Part shown: piece after piece, positions 1 to 7,350 of the stretch
Numbering within the stretch: position 1 is the stretch's first letter
Layout: each line of letters starts with the position of its first letter
DNA from: Pseudomonadota bacterium
Lineage (GTDB): Bacteria; Pseudomonadota; Alphaproteobacteria; Sphingomonadales; Sphingomonadaceae
NCBI GenBank assembly: GCA_030271595.1
Contig: JARXKO010000016.1
Location: forward strand, 1-15,122
DNA: 15,122 nt
Direction: 5' to 3'
Notes under the pieces: model-generated
Seen by the model: the letters and a program-made list of their open reading frames with translations, nothing else
Told to the model about the DNA's origin: nothing
Databases searched by the model: none
Position numbers and translations under genes: made by a program

Positions 1-10
1 CCTTCGATAC

Positions 11-1318
11 TTATAGTTTGTGGGACCAGCCAATGCCAACTTCGAACTGATGCATTTGCAGCTTGATGGTATGGAACGGGTTCGGACCGCCAGGTGTGAC
101 CTCAGTTCCCGTCGTCGAGGCATTGGGCGAGTAAAGGAATGAAAAACTGAGCCGGTCCTTGGCGCTCGACGCATATTCAGCGCCAACCGTGAAATGCTGT
201 TTGGAAACCCCGGGCGCGAGGATATTGATGGTCACATCGCTCGGGCGCACCGGATTATTGTTGAACGCTGCGCCGGCGCGCAATTTCAAGCGGTCGTTGA
301 TCTTGCCCTCAGCGCCGAGCTTGAATTCATTGACGTTCCTCCAGCCAAAGCCCGGGCCGCCCTTGGACCCAAATTGCTGCGGAATGGTCGAGCTATTCGA
401 TACCGCCGGAATGTCCGAATAGTTGATGTGGCGGAACCCGAGGTCGAAGGTAAGGCCCGGCGTCGCGTCGAAGGAAGCGCCAACCGAAAAATTGGACGGA
501 ATGTTGAACTTGCCGTGGTCCTCGAACAGGCCCGCATATTTCTTGAACTTGCTCATGTACATTTCGGATTGGTAGCTCGCTCCGATACGAAACTGCGGCG
601 ACAGTTTGAACAGCGCTCCAATGCGAATTCCCACTCCGGCCGACGTACTATTGCCGTTGTCGGTCAGTGCCGACGGATCGACGGTCAACGGATTTCCGAA
701 CGGATCAAAGGCAAAGGCAGCGAGGCCCCGGGCCTTGAAAATCTGCAAGCCCAGCACCGGCGCAACGCCGATCGTTACATGATCGCCGAATTTGCGGGCG
801 TAGCCAACACTGACGAACGCTTGGATCAGGTTGACGCCAGTGCGGCCGCCGCAAAACACGCCGTTGGGAGCAGGAAAGGGCGCGGTTCCGCAGACCGGGT
901 TGGCGGGTGCGGGATCGTAATCGGTATTGAGGCCGCCATTGCCGAACAATGCAATGCCCCACGCTGAATCCTCATTGATTCGATGCGAATAGCCGGCATT
1001 GGGAAGAAGGAAGTAATTGGCGCTGCTCTTGACCGTTCCGCTGGGCGTGAAACCGGGGCCGGTGCCGGTAAATTGTCTCCGTGGCATGAACAGCGAAGCG
1101 CCGATATCCACCTGGCTATCGATTTCCGCGAGTCCGGCCGGATTGACCGCAATGGTAAGAGAATCATCGGGATCGGCGACCGTTGCCCCGGCCATGCCCT
1201 TGTCGCGGATGCTCACGCCGTTCAAAAAATAGCCCACGGTCGCGCTGGCCGGCACTGCGGTCAGCAGCGCACCAGAAGCGACACCGGTAAGCGCCATCGC
1301 CCTCAATATCTTTGACAT
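11..1318 (-). CDS. FadL/OmpP1-family outer-membrane transport protein
   Basis: This 435-residue protein is probably an outer-membrane beta-barrel channel of the FadL/TodX/OmpP1 family, which moves hydrophobic molecules across the outer membrane. It begins with a signal peptide: a basic start (MSKILRAM), a hydrophobic core and a likely cut after Ala-Ser-Ala at residue 26. The mature N-terminus shows the family pattern of a KGMAGA segment followed by an NPAGLA motif, then many alternating Gly/aromatic strands. The length matches the family. The ATG at 1318 follows a strong GGGGAGAG ribosome site. It lies downstream of tusA on the same strand, but a hairpin terminator stands between them, so separate transcription is likely. 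The substrate is unknown. Its place beside sulfur-oxidation genes suggests a hydrophobic sulfur compound, which is inference; fatty acids or aromatics are equally possible. Confidence 0.85.
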   Translation of the reverse strand: MSKILRAMALTGVASGALLTAVPASATVGYFLNGVSIRDKGMAGATVADPDDSLTIAVNPAGLAEIDSQVDIGASLFMPRRQFTGTGPGFTPSGTVKSSANYFLLPNAGYSHRINEDSAWGIALFGNGGLNTDYDPAPANPVCGTAPFPAPNGVFCGGRTGVNLIQAFVSVGYARKFGDHVTIGVAPVLGLQIFKARGLAAFAFDPFGNPLTVDPSALTDNGNSTSAGVGIRIGALFKLSPQFRIGASYQSEMYMSKFKKYAGLFEDHGKFNIPSNFSVGASFDATPGLTFDLGFRHINYSDIPAVSNSSTIPQQFGSKGGPGFGWRNVNEFKLGAEGKINDRLKLRAGAAFNNNPVRPSDVTINILAPGVSKQHFTVGAEYASSAKDRLSFSFLYSPNASTTGTEVTPGGPNPFHTIKLQMHQFEVGIGWSHKL

Positions 1319-1382
1319 TTCACACTCTCCCCTTTTTGAATGACCACCTTGGACCGCCCGTTACTCGCCGGCCAAAGGCGCG

Positions 1383-1407
1383 AAAAAGCCGGCTCAGCCG
1401 GCTCTTT
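1383..1407 (-). terminator. Rho-independent terminator overlapping the tusA stop codon
   Basis: On the minus strand a perfect 7-bp stem, AGCCGGC paired with GCCGGCT, encloses a 3-nt TGA loop and runs into a short T tract. The loop is itself the tusA stop codon (1394-1396). An A run precedes the stem, so the structure is nearly symmetrical. It would end the dsrE-tusA transcript before fadL. Confidence 0.6.
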
Positions 1408-1621
1408 CGAGTACGAATCTGAAGACCCCCCCGCTTTCGTCTTGCTCCAGGATCTTGTTGCCGGTGGTCCGGCTGAATGCCTCGAAATCCTTGACCGATC
1501 CGGGGTCGGTGGCGAGGATTTCAAGCGTTTTCCCGGGCGCCATCCCGGTCAATGCCTTTTTTGCCTTGAGAATCGGAAGCGGGCAGTTAAGCCCCTTGGT
1601 GTCGAGCGTTTCGTCAGCCAT
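1394..1621 (-). CDS. tusA: TusA-family sulfur carrier protein
   Basis: This 75-residue protein is a TusA/SirA-type sulfur carrier, which holds sulfane sulfur as a persulfide on one cysteine and hands it to partners in the cytoplasm. The diagnostic N-terminal motif is LNCPLPILKAK, with the acceptor Cys13 in CPxP. The rest shows the usual small alpha/beta fold pattern, including the DPGSVKDF segment before the second helix. Length is typical. The ATG at 1621 has an AAAGGA site just upstream. It lies 31 nt after the DsrE-family gene, and the two form a minus-strand operon. In sulfur oxidisers TusA-DsrE pairs supply sulfur to the rDsr or sHdr pathway; here the sHdr genes in the same locus make that role likely. 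A general role in tRNA thiolation is less likely in this context. Confidence 0.95.
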   Translation of the reverse strand: MADETLDTKGLNCPLPILKAKKALTGMAPGKTLEILATDPGSVKDFEAFSRTTGNKILEQDESGGVFRFVLERAG

Positions 1622-1652
1622 TCATTGTCCTTTCGGCGCCCGGCGCTGATGG

Positions 1653-2153
1653 TCAGATGTAGAGGTTGATGTCGGATTGGAGCGCGTTTTCCATATACGT
1701 CGCGGCCCCCGCATATTCGAGGTCGTCGACCATGTCCGCGGGCTTGTATTCGAACAGGTCCATCGTCATCTGGCAGGCGATTAGGCGCACGTCGCTTAGC
1801 TGTGCTGCCTCGCGCAGCTCGCCGATCGAAGCGACGCCTTTCTTCTTGATCAACCCCTTCATCATGCCGCTTGTCAGGGCTGTCATCCCCGGCATGATGC
1901 TCATGATGTTGGGCATCTTCATGTGGCCGCCCATCATCGGCATTTCCATCGCGCTATTGCCGAGCGTGGTGACGCTGAGGTCGAGCTTTTTCTTGAGAAG
2001 ACCAAGACCGTAAAAGGTGAAGAACATCGTCACCTTCACGTCCATTGCCGCGGCCGTAGTCGCAAGGATGAAGGGCGGGTAAGCCCAGTCGAGGGTGCCC
2101 TTGGTGACAATGATAGACATCGACTTACCGTTCGGGCGCATATCGCCGGCCAT
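1653..2153 (-). CDS. DsrE-family sulfurtransferase (COG2210; DsrE2/DsrE3A type)
   Basis: This protein of about 166 residues belongs to the DsrE/DsrF/DrsH-like family of sulfur-transfer proteins. The N-terminus has the typical strand IIVTKGTLDWAYPPFILA, and the C-terminal half has ACQMTMDLF, whose cysteine (about Cys127 from the chosen start) is the only one in the protein and the expected persulfide site. A Met-rich stretch between about residues 69 and 98 holds 11 methionines; similar stretches occur in COG2210 proteins. It probably exchanges sulfane sulfur with the TusA encoded 31 nt downstream. The ATG at 2153 is preferred because GAGGGG lies about 8 nt upstream; a GTG at 2156 would add one residue. 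Whether it is best named DsrE2 or DsrE3A cannot be settled by eye. It is clearly different from the DsrE3C encoded at 8150. Confidence 0.88.
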   Translation of the reverse strand: MAGDMRPNGKSMSIIVTKGTLDWAYPPFILATTAAAMDVKVTMFFTFYGLGLLKKKLDLSVTTLGNSAMEMPMMGGHMKMPNIMSIMPGMTALTSGMMKGLIKKKGVASIGELREAAQLSDVRLIACQMTMDLFEYKPADMVDDLEYAGAATYMENALQSDINLYI

Positions 2154-2263
2154 CACATCTTCCCCTCGCTTAACGCGGCCGAGCCGCCATCATCAGGTTC
2201 GGCCGTGAGACTTCATATTCCAGGCCTCATCAAACCGACTTCCGCGTCCATGCGCAAGCTCTT

Positions 2264-2281
2264 ATTTAGCAAATGCTGAAT
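2264..2281. promoter_or_regulatory. Imperfect 18-bp palindrome, candidate operator
   Basis: The sequence ATTTAGCAAATGCTGAAT is an interrupted dyad in which 7 of 9 base pairs match. It lies about 80 nt upstream of the plus-strand start and about 110 nt upstream of dsrE. Size and AT-richness fit a winged-helix repressor site such as those of ArsR-type regulators, which are known to control sHdr loci in other bacteria. The assignment is inference, and no regulator gene is in the window. Confidence 0.4.
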
Positions 2282-2320
2282 AGTCGGCAATGCCCGGCCC
2301 TCGACTCTCCATCCGCATCC

Positions 2321-2336
2321 GCTAATATGCTAATAT
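2321..2336. repeat. Tandem repeat of 8 bp (GCTAATAT x2)
   Basis: GCTAATAT occurs twice in direct succession, ending about 23 nt before the start codon at 2360 and just before its ribosome site. The unit resembles the half-sites of the palindrome at 2264-2281. It lies where the promoter or early leader of the operon should be, so it may be part of a -10 region or a repressor site. Confidence 0.45.
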
Positions 2337-2359
2337 GTTTTGTAAGGGGAGAACGGAAA

Positions 2360-2722
2360 ATGAAGGGTTTCCATCGTATTGCACTAGGGCTGGTGCTCGC
2401 AGGCTTCGCCGCCAGCCCGGCGTTGGCGCGCGATCCGAGCGGTGTCTATAAACGCCCGAACGGTGACCAGGTTCGGGTCTGGGTGGCCGATGGCATGCTT
2501 TATTGCAGGATCGAGTCGGGCAAAAGACCAGGGTTCGAAATGTGTCACGGCATGGCTCCGCAAGGCGAAGCGTGGTTCGGTAAGCACATGAAGCACCCAA
2601 GCATGCCCGGCTTTATGACCTTCAACGGCACCGTCACGAGCGATCAGAAAACGCTCAAGATCAAAGGCTGCGCCATGGGCAACGCGATGTGCGATGCGGA
2701 GGTATGGAACAAGATCGGCTGA
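2360..2722 (+). CDS. Small secreted DUF2147-like protein
   Basis: This 120-residue protein has a clear signal peptide (MKGFHRIALGLVLAGFAASPALA, likely cut after residue 23), so it is exported to the periplasm. The mature part resembles DUF2147 proteins: a short beta-rich domain with VYKRPNGDQVRVWV near its start and a closing GCAMGNAMCDAEVW segment like the family's G-C-x-L-G/W ending. It has four cysteines (49, 62, 104, 111), which could form two disulfides. The ATG at 2360 is chosen over an in-frame start at 2273 because AAGGGGAGAA stands just upstream and the signal peptide begins there. It is the first gene of the plus-strand run and overlaps the next gene by 19 nt. The molecular function is unknown. 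Confidence 0.75.
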   Translation: MKGFHRIALGLVLAGFAASPALARDPSGVYKRPNGDQVRVWVADGMLYCRIESGKRPGFEMCHGMAPQGEAWFGKHMKHPSMPGFMTFNGTVTSDQKTLKIKGCAMGNAMCDAEVWNKIG

Positions 2723-3876
2723 CCTTGCGGGCCGTTTTCATCGACCATCAGATTTTTTCGGCGCCAGCGTGGAACGCATTGCACCCGCTTGCTTTTTCAC
2801 GCCATTCAGCGGTTCGCACCTTGGCCGTGATGATGGGATGGTTGCACGAACGCCAAATCGTTGAGGCGCAATTGCCCGGCCTGTCGCTGCTCGAGCGATT
2901 CCATGGTTCCGCTTATGTCACTGCCTTCAAAGCCGCGACGGATCGCGGCGAAGTCACGATTTCCGAACGCAAGCAATTCGGATTCGGTACCATGGAAAAT
3001 CCGATTTTCCCCGGATTGTTCGAACGGGCATGCGCGACCGTTGGCGGATCGATCGCGGCCGCTCAGTCGGCGCTTGACGGCACCATTGCCTTCCATCCTG
3101 CGGGCGGCACTCATCACGGCAAGCCCGACCGTTCGAGCGGCTTTTGCTATTTCAACGATCCTGCCTTCGCCATTGCAACATTTCTCGACAGCGGACTCGA
3201 CCGGATTTTATACTTCGATCTCGACGCGCATCATGGCGACGGAGTCGAACAAATATTCGCCGACGACGATCGGGTGACGTTGGTTTCGGTACATGAGGCG
3301 GACCGTTGGCCCTATACCGGAACTGCCGATCGGCCCGGTCCTGGCAACGCAGTGAATATTGTCTTGCCCCGGGGGTCGAACGATAGCGAACTCGCCTGGA
3401 TGGTTGGCGGGCCGCTGGCGGAATTCGCCCGCGCCATGCGTCCTCAGGCGATCGTCATTACAGCGGGCGCTGATTGCCTGCATGGCGACCCGCTTTCAGC
3501 GATGGAGTGGAGCAATGGCGCATGGTGGCAAGCAGTAGCCACGGCCGTCCGCTGGGCACCGCGCGCAGTGGTGCTCGGCGGCGGCGGCTACAATCCTTGG
3601 ACCGTAACCCGTGGTTGGGCGGGATTGTGGGCGACGCTGGCCGGTCACAACCCAGGAGGGCCCCTTCCTGCCACTGCCCGTGCGTTTCTCGCAGGATTTG
3701 AAAGCGACCTCATCGATGCTGACGAAATCGAGGCGGAGTGGGTCGATTCGATAGTCGATACTCCCCGTCCAGGGCCAATCCGCAAGGAAACCCGGCGCGA
3801 AGTCAGTGCAGCGCTCGACCGCCACCGCAACAAAGCTCTTGGCGATCGGCTCGAGGGATGCGAAGCTGAATATTAG
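2704..3876 (+). CDS. Histone deacetylase/AcuC-like zinc deacylase
   Basis: This protein of about 390 residues belongs to the arginase/deacetylase fold of histone deacetylases, AcuC and acetylpolyamine amidohydrolases, which hydrolyse acyl-amide bonds with one zinc. The active site looks complete: the His-His dyad in GGTHHG (137-138), FDLDAHHGDG with zinc ligands Asp174 and His176, a third ligand Asp257 in TAGAD, and the catalytic Tyr296 in LGGGGYNPWT. The last motif is typical of AcuC-type proteins. No signal peptide is seen. ATG 2704 is the likely start, inside the end of the preceding gene; a GGAGG lies very close to it, so TTG 2725 or an upstream GTG at 2689 are possible. It sits 24 nt before lipS1, so it is probably co-transcribed with the lipoate-assembly genes. 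The substrate is unknown; acyl-lysine on LbpA is a hypothesis only. Confidence 0.85.
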   Translation: MEQDRLTLRAVFIDHQIFSAPAWNALHPLAFSRHSAVRTLAVMMGWLHERQIVEAQLPGLSLLERFHGSAYVTAFKAATDRGEVTISERKQFGFGTMENPIFPGLFERACATVGGSIAAAQSALDGTIAFHPAGGTHHGKPDRSSGFCYFNDPAFAIATFLDSGLDRILYFDLDAHHGDGVEQIFADDDRVTLVSVHEADRWPYTGTADRPGPGNAVNIVLPRGSNDSELAWMVGGPLAEFARAMRPQAIVITAGADCLHGDPLSAMEWSNGAWWQAVATAVRWAPRAVVLGGGGYNPWTVTRGWAGLWATLAGHNPGGPLPATARAFLAGFESDLIDADEIEAEWVDSIVDTPRPGPIRKETRREVSAALDRHRNKALGDRLEGCEAEY

Positions 3877-3900
3877 AACTACAGCAGGTATGAGGTGAGG

Positions 3901-4935
3901 ATGAACTGGCTGAGCGGACTGGCAGCGATGGAAGCGCTCGAAGGCGCTTCGTTCGACGCCGCGCTGGTGGCCCGGATGGAGGCTCGCTCCGCTGCCGTCG
4001 CGGCGCGGCCGCTGCGTTTTTCCAGTCCAACGTTCAAGGAGTATCAGACCGACGAATTGTCGGGCTGCGGGAAGAACAGTTTCCCGGCCTTTTCAATCAC
4101 CGCCGGCGAATGCGCGCTCAACTGCGATCATTGCCAGAAGAAGATCCTCGAGCCGATGATCCCGGCGACCAAGCCGGAAATGCTCGACCAGAAGGTTCGC
4201 GACCTGATCCTGCTCCAGGGCCTGCGCGGTTTCCTGCTGTCGGGCGGATCGAACAGGCATAATGTCATCAACTACGACCGTTTCTATCCGATCATCGAGG
4301 GGCTCAAGCGCGACTTCCCCCACCTTCAGATCGCAATCCATACCGCGCTTTGCGATGAGGCCGCGGCGAAGCGGATGGAATCGGCCGGGGTCGATAGCGC
4401 AATGATGGATGTCATTGGTGCTGAAGAAACCATCAGGGATGTCTATCACCTCGATCGGCCAGTCGCGGATTTCGAGGCCGCGCTGGCGGCGCTATGCGCG
4501 ACCGGAATGGCGGTCGTCCCGCACATCGTCCTGGGCCTTCATTATGGACGCATGGTTGGCGAGGCCAACGCCTTCGACATCGTCGCCCGCCATGCGATCG
4601 ACAGCCTGGTGCTGGTGGTGGTGATGCCCTTTTATTCCAAGCCTGGCACGTTCGTGATCCCGGACGTCCATGAAATCGGTTCGATGTTCCTGCAATCGCG
4701 GCTTCGAATGCCGGACAAGAAGGTGCTGCTCGGCTGTGCGCGTCCGGCTGGGATGCACAAGCGGATTACCGACGCCTATGCAGTGATGGCGGGCCTGGAC
4801 GGCGTCGCTTTTCCGGCCGAGGGAGCGGTCGCGGTCGCGGCGCTGACGGGTCGGCAGTACGATCAGGAGCATAGCTGTTGTTCGATCAAGACCGGCCTCG
4901 GCGAAGGCCGGGAAAAGGCGTTGTGCGCGGCATGA
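3901..4935 (+). CDS. lipS1: Radical SAM lipoyl synthase component, LipS1 type (biotin-synthase-like)
   Basis: This 344-residue radical-SAM protein carries the cluster motif CALNCDHC (Cys71, Cys75, Cys78) followed by the SAM-binding LLSGGSNRHN segment near residue 115. The region before the motif, with KEYQTDELSGCGKNSFPAFSI, resembles the COG1856 group of biotin-synthase homologues. Extra cysteines that could bind a second [4Fe-4S] cluster are Cys56, Cys279 in GCARPAG, and the pair Cys326-Cys327 near the C-terminus. LipS1 and LipS2 together replace LipA by inserting sulfur at C8 and C6 of a protein-bound octanoyl chain. Its neighbours, a second radical-SAM gene and a two-domain lipoate ligase, make this role strong. 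Which of the two is LipS1 and which LipS2 is my tentative assignment. The ATG at 3901 has GAGGT upstream; GTG 3895 is an alternative. Confidence 0.82.
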   Translation: MNWLSGLAAMEALEGASFDAALVARMEARSAAVAARPLRFSSPTFKEYQTDELSGCGKNSFPAFSITAGECALNCDHCQKKILEPMIPATKPEMLDQKVRDLILLQGLRGFLLSGGSNRHNVINYDRFYPIIEGLKRDFPHLQIAIHTALCDEAAAKRMESAGVDSAMMDVIGAEETIRDVYHLDRPVADFEAALAALCATGMAVVPHIVLGLHYGRMVGEANAFDIVARHAIDSLVLVVVMPFYSKPGTFVIPDVHEIGSMFLQSRLRMPDKKVLLGCARPAGMHKRITDAYAVMAGLDGVAFPAEGAVAVAALTGRQYDQEHSCCSIKTGLGEGREKALCAA

Positions 4936-4966
4936 TGGTCAAACCTGTTTACAGTGGAGCGATGCG

Positions 4967-6271
4967 ATGGGGTGCATGAAGTCGGAAGATGTGGTGCCTG
5001 GCACGAACGGTGCCGATGGACGCGACTTCAATCCTTATTCGGCGATGCAGCCGCGGACGCCGCAGGAAGCGCCGATCGGGCTTCGCAACGGGGGCCGGGT
5101 CAAGGCCAGCGACATCCGCCCCACGGGTACATATTTGCCCAACAACAACATTCTCACCCCGCACATGCGCAGCCCGGAATATGTTCAGATGTCGACCGCG
5201 GCAGCGATGACCCTGGGGCTGATGCCGGGCACGATGCACCGCTGCTCGTGCACTCGCTGCCTCAACCTGCTGCTCACCTATCCCGAAGGCTGTCGCGCCA
5301 ATTGCGCTTATTGCGGGCTTGCCCGCCACCGCGAGGCCGAACGCGATTATGCCGACCGCAACTTCATTCGCGTCGACTGGCCGGCGGTGCCAATGGAGCA
5401 GGTTGCCGAAATGGTCGGCCGCGACGGTGCCAGCAGCCCGTTCCATCGCATGTGCATCTCGATGATCACCCATCCCAATTCGGATGCGGACACCAAGTCG
5501 GTGCTCAAAACCTGGACCGATTACGTCGACCCCGGCGACATCGCCATTTCGATCCTGTCCAATCCGACGACCATGAACCGCGACGACGTCAAGATTCTGC
5601 ACGCCATGGGATCGGATATTTTCACCGTCGCCATCGACGCGGCGACCCCGGAACTGTTCGACCGCACCCGCGGGCGCGGTGTCCAGAGCCCCCACAAATG
5701 GTCCAAATATTGGGAAATCATGATGGACGCGCGCGAGATTTTCGGACCCAAGAAGTTCGGCGCGCACATCATTGTCGGAATGGGCGAAACCGAACACGAC
5801 GTCCTCTCCCTGGTCCAGCAACTGGTCGACCTTGGCGGCCACAGCCACATGTTCTGTTTCTTCCCCGAAAAGGGATCGCTGATGGATCACCTCCCGGCGA
5901 CTCCGCGGGATCAATGGAGGCGCGTGCAATTGGCCCGCTATCTGATCGATTACGGTGGAGTCCGGATCGATCACATGCGCTTCGACGGCGAAGGCCGGGT
6001 AGCGGATTTCGGCTTGCCGGCCGGCGAACTCGACGCGATCATCGATTCGGGCATCGCCTTTCGCACCAGTGGCTGCCCGGGCAAATTCGCCGACGACATC
6101 TCGGCCTGCGATCGTCCCTATGGCGACAGCCCGCCGTCCAATATCGCCAGCTATCCGTTCCCGCCTCAGCCCGTGGACCTGCGCAAGATTCGCAATCAGC
6201 TGGGCATGGAGCGCCCCGGCCAGCCCTATGTCGAAGACGAGGAATTCGACGTCATCCAGCCGGTCGAATGA
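4967..6271 (+). CDS. lipS2: Radical SAM lipoyl synthase component, LipS2 type
   Basis: This 434-residue radical-SAM protein has the cluster motif CRANCAYC (Cys109, Cys113, Cys116). Just before it lies HRCSCTRC (Cys93, Cys95, Cys98), a good candidate for an auxiliary [4Fe-4S] cluster that would be the sulfur donor, as in lipoyl and biotin synthases. Near the C-terminus FRTSGCPGKF (Cys370) and Cys381 may add ligands or hold SAM. It resembles the 'biotin synthase-related' group and is the second half of the LipS1/LipS2 pair, which builds the dithiolane on octanoylated carrier protein. From memory of work on the Thermococcus enzymes, LipS2 acts first on the octanoyl chain and LipS1 second. The ATG at 4967 has GGAG 8 nt upstream. 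Its stop overlaps the start of the ligase gene in an ATGA junction, implying coupled translation. The LipS1 versus LipS2 naming is tentative. Confidence 0.82.
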   Translation: MGCMKSEDVVPGTNGADGRDFNPYSAMQPRTPQEAPIGLRNGGRVKASDIRPTGTYLPNNNILTPHMRSPEYVQMSTAAAMTLGLMPGTMHRCSCTRCLNLLLTYPEGCRANCAYCGLARHREAERDYADRNFIRVDWPAVPMEQVAEMVGRDGASSPFHRMCISMITHPNSDADTKSVLKTWTDYVDPGDIAISILSNPTTMNRDDVKILHAMGSDIFTVAIDAATPELFDRTRGRGVQSPHKWSKYWEIMMDAREIFGPKKFGAHIIVGMGETEHDVLSLVQQLVDLGGHSHMFCFFPEKGSLMDHLPATPRDQWRRVQLARYLIDYGGVRIDHMRFDGEGRVADFGLPAGELDAIIDSGIAFRTSGCPGKFADDISACDRPYGDSPPSNIASYPFPPQPVDLRKIRNQLGMERPGQPYVEDEEFDVIQPVE

Positions 6272-7350
6272 CGAGCCAAATCCGGGTCATCGACACCGGC
6301 CTGCGGGAGGGACGGAAGAACATTGCCTTCGACCAGGCCATGGTCACCTTGCGCCAGCAAGGGCTGATCCCCGACACGCTGCGCTTCATTCATTTCCAGC
6401 CCACCGCGCTGGTCGGAAGGCACCAGGATCTGGGGCTCGAGCTCAACCTCGATGCTTGCGCCGAGGCGGGGGTCGGAACGGCCCGCCGAATGACCGGCGG
6501 CGGGGCTATCTATCTCGACCCCGGCCAACTCGGCTGGGCGTTGGTCTGCTCGCGAACCCTGTTCGACGGCGGCGATCTCGGGACTGTCACGCGCCGTATC
6601 TGCGAGGCTGCCGCGGCGGGCCTCTCCACGCTCGGCATCGACGCCCGCTACAGGCCGCGCAATGATATCGAGGTCGGCGGTCGCAAGATCAGCGGAACGG
6701 GCGGCTATTTCGAAGGCGATGTGCTGATGTTCCAGGGCACCGTACTGGTCGACCTCGATCCGGCAATGATTGGCCGGGTTCTCAATGTTCCGAAGGCCAA
6801 GCTTACCAGGCATGCGCTCGACGATGCGGCGCAGCGGATCACGACCCTGGCGGCGCTTCTTGGCGCACCGCCGCCACTTGCCGAAGTCCAGGAAGCGCTC
6901 GCCAAGGGCTTGGCGGAGGAGCTTGACGCCGGGCTATTTTCCGACCTCCCGACCGCTCAGGAGGAGGCGCTCGCCCAATCGGCCTACGAGCAGGAAATCG
7001 GCACGGACGAGTTCGTCCTCGAAATCGACGGCGCCGACAGAATCGCGGGCATTCGAGTCGGTCACCATCTCGGGCCCGGTGGACTGGTCAGGGCCCACAT
7101 CCGGCTCGACGGCCCGCGCGGCGACAGGGTTCGTGAAATCCTGTTTACCGGCGACTATTTCGTAACGCCGCCACGCGTCGTGTTCGATCTTGAGGCCGCG
7201 CTTCGCCAATCGCCGACCAGTGCGCTGCCTCAAGCAATTCGAACCTATTTCGATTCCTTGCCGGCCGGCGGCATGCTGTCGATCGGGGCCGAGGATTTCA
7301 TTGCCGCCGCCGAAGCAGCGATCGCCGCCGAACCGGTCGATGCCGAGTGA
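6268..7350 (+). CDS. slpl(AB): Lipoate-protein ligase sLpl(AB), fused LplA-LplB domains
   Basis: This 360-residue protein is a lipoate/octanoate-protein ligase of the LplA/LipB/BirA superfamily. The catalytic domain shows RRMTGGGAIY (73-82), the acyl-adenylate binding loop, and VGGRKISGTG with the conserved Lys140. The roughly 100 C-terminal residues, starting near the EFVLEI segment, match the small accessory LplB-type domain, so both parts are in one chain. The enzyme would activate octanoate or lipoate with ATP and attach it to the lysine of LbpA. It starts inside the stop codon of lipS2 and its own stop overlaps the next start (GTGA), so three genes form a tightly coupled unit. This gene with lipS1/lipS2 matches the lipoate pathway described for sHdr bacteria. 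A general housekeeping ligase is less likely in this setting. Confidence 0.9.
   Translation: MTSQIRVIDTGLREGRKNIAFDQAMVTLRQQGLIPDTLRFIHFQPTALVGRHQDLGLELNLDACAEAGVGTARRMTGGGAIYLDPGQLGWALVCSRTLFDGGDLGTVTRRICEAAAAGLSTLGIDARYRPRNDIEVGGRKISGTGGYFEGDVLMFQGTVLVDLDPAMIGRVLNVPKAKLTRHALDDAAQRITTLAALLGAPPPLAEVQEALAKGLAEELDAGLFSDLPTAQEEALAQSAYEQEIGTDEFVLEIDGADRIAGIRVGHHLGPGGLVRAHIRLDGPRGDRVREILFTGDYFVTPPRVVFDLEAALRQSPTSALPQAIRTYFDSLPAGGMLSIGAEDFIAAAEAAIAAEPVDAE

Larger units (their letters stand above)
2154..2359. promoter_or_regulatory. Divergent promoter/operator region
   Basis: This 206-bp gap separates the start codons of the minus-strand dsrE-tusA pair and the plus-strand secreted-protein/lipoate operon. 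It must hold promoters for both directions. Its middle and right parts are richer in A+T than the genes around it. It contains one near-palindrome (2264-2281) and one perfect tandem repeat (2321-2336), both built from GCTAAT-like half-sites. I could not assign clear -35/-10 boxes. No coding potential was recognised; the reading frame extending upstream from 2360 lacks a ribosome site and runs through the repeats. Confidence 0.6.

Noticed and set aside
194..967. 257-codon plus-strand reading frame opposite the FadL-type gene
   Set aside because: Its protein is low-complexity in character with no domain or signal, and the opposite strand encodes a clear outer-membrane protein with signal peptide and ribosome site.
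4954..6267. Long open frame upstream of the lipoate ligase in the same frame, which would give a 798-residue fusion
   Set aside because: The upstream part reads as Arg/Pro-rich nonsense and overlaps lipS2 in another frame; the ligase has a natural ATG at 6268 in an ATGA junction.
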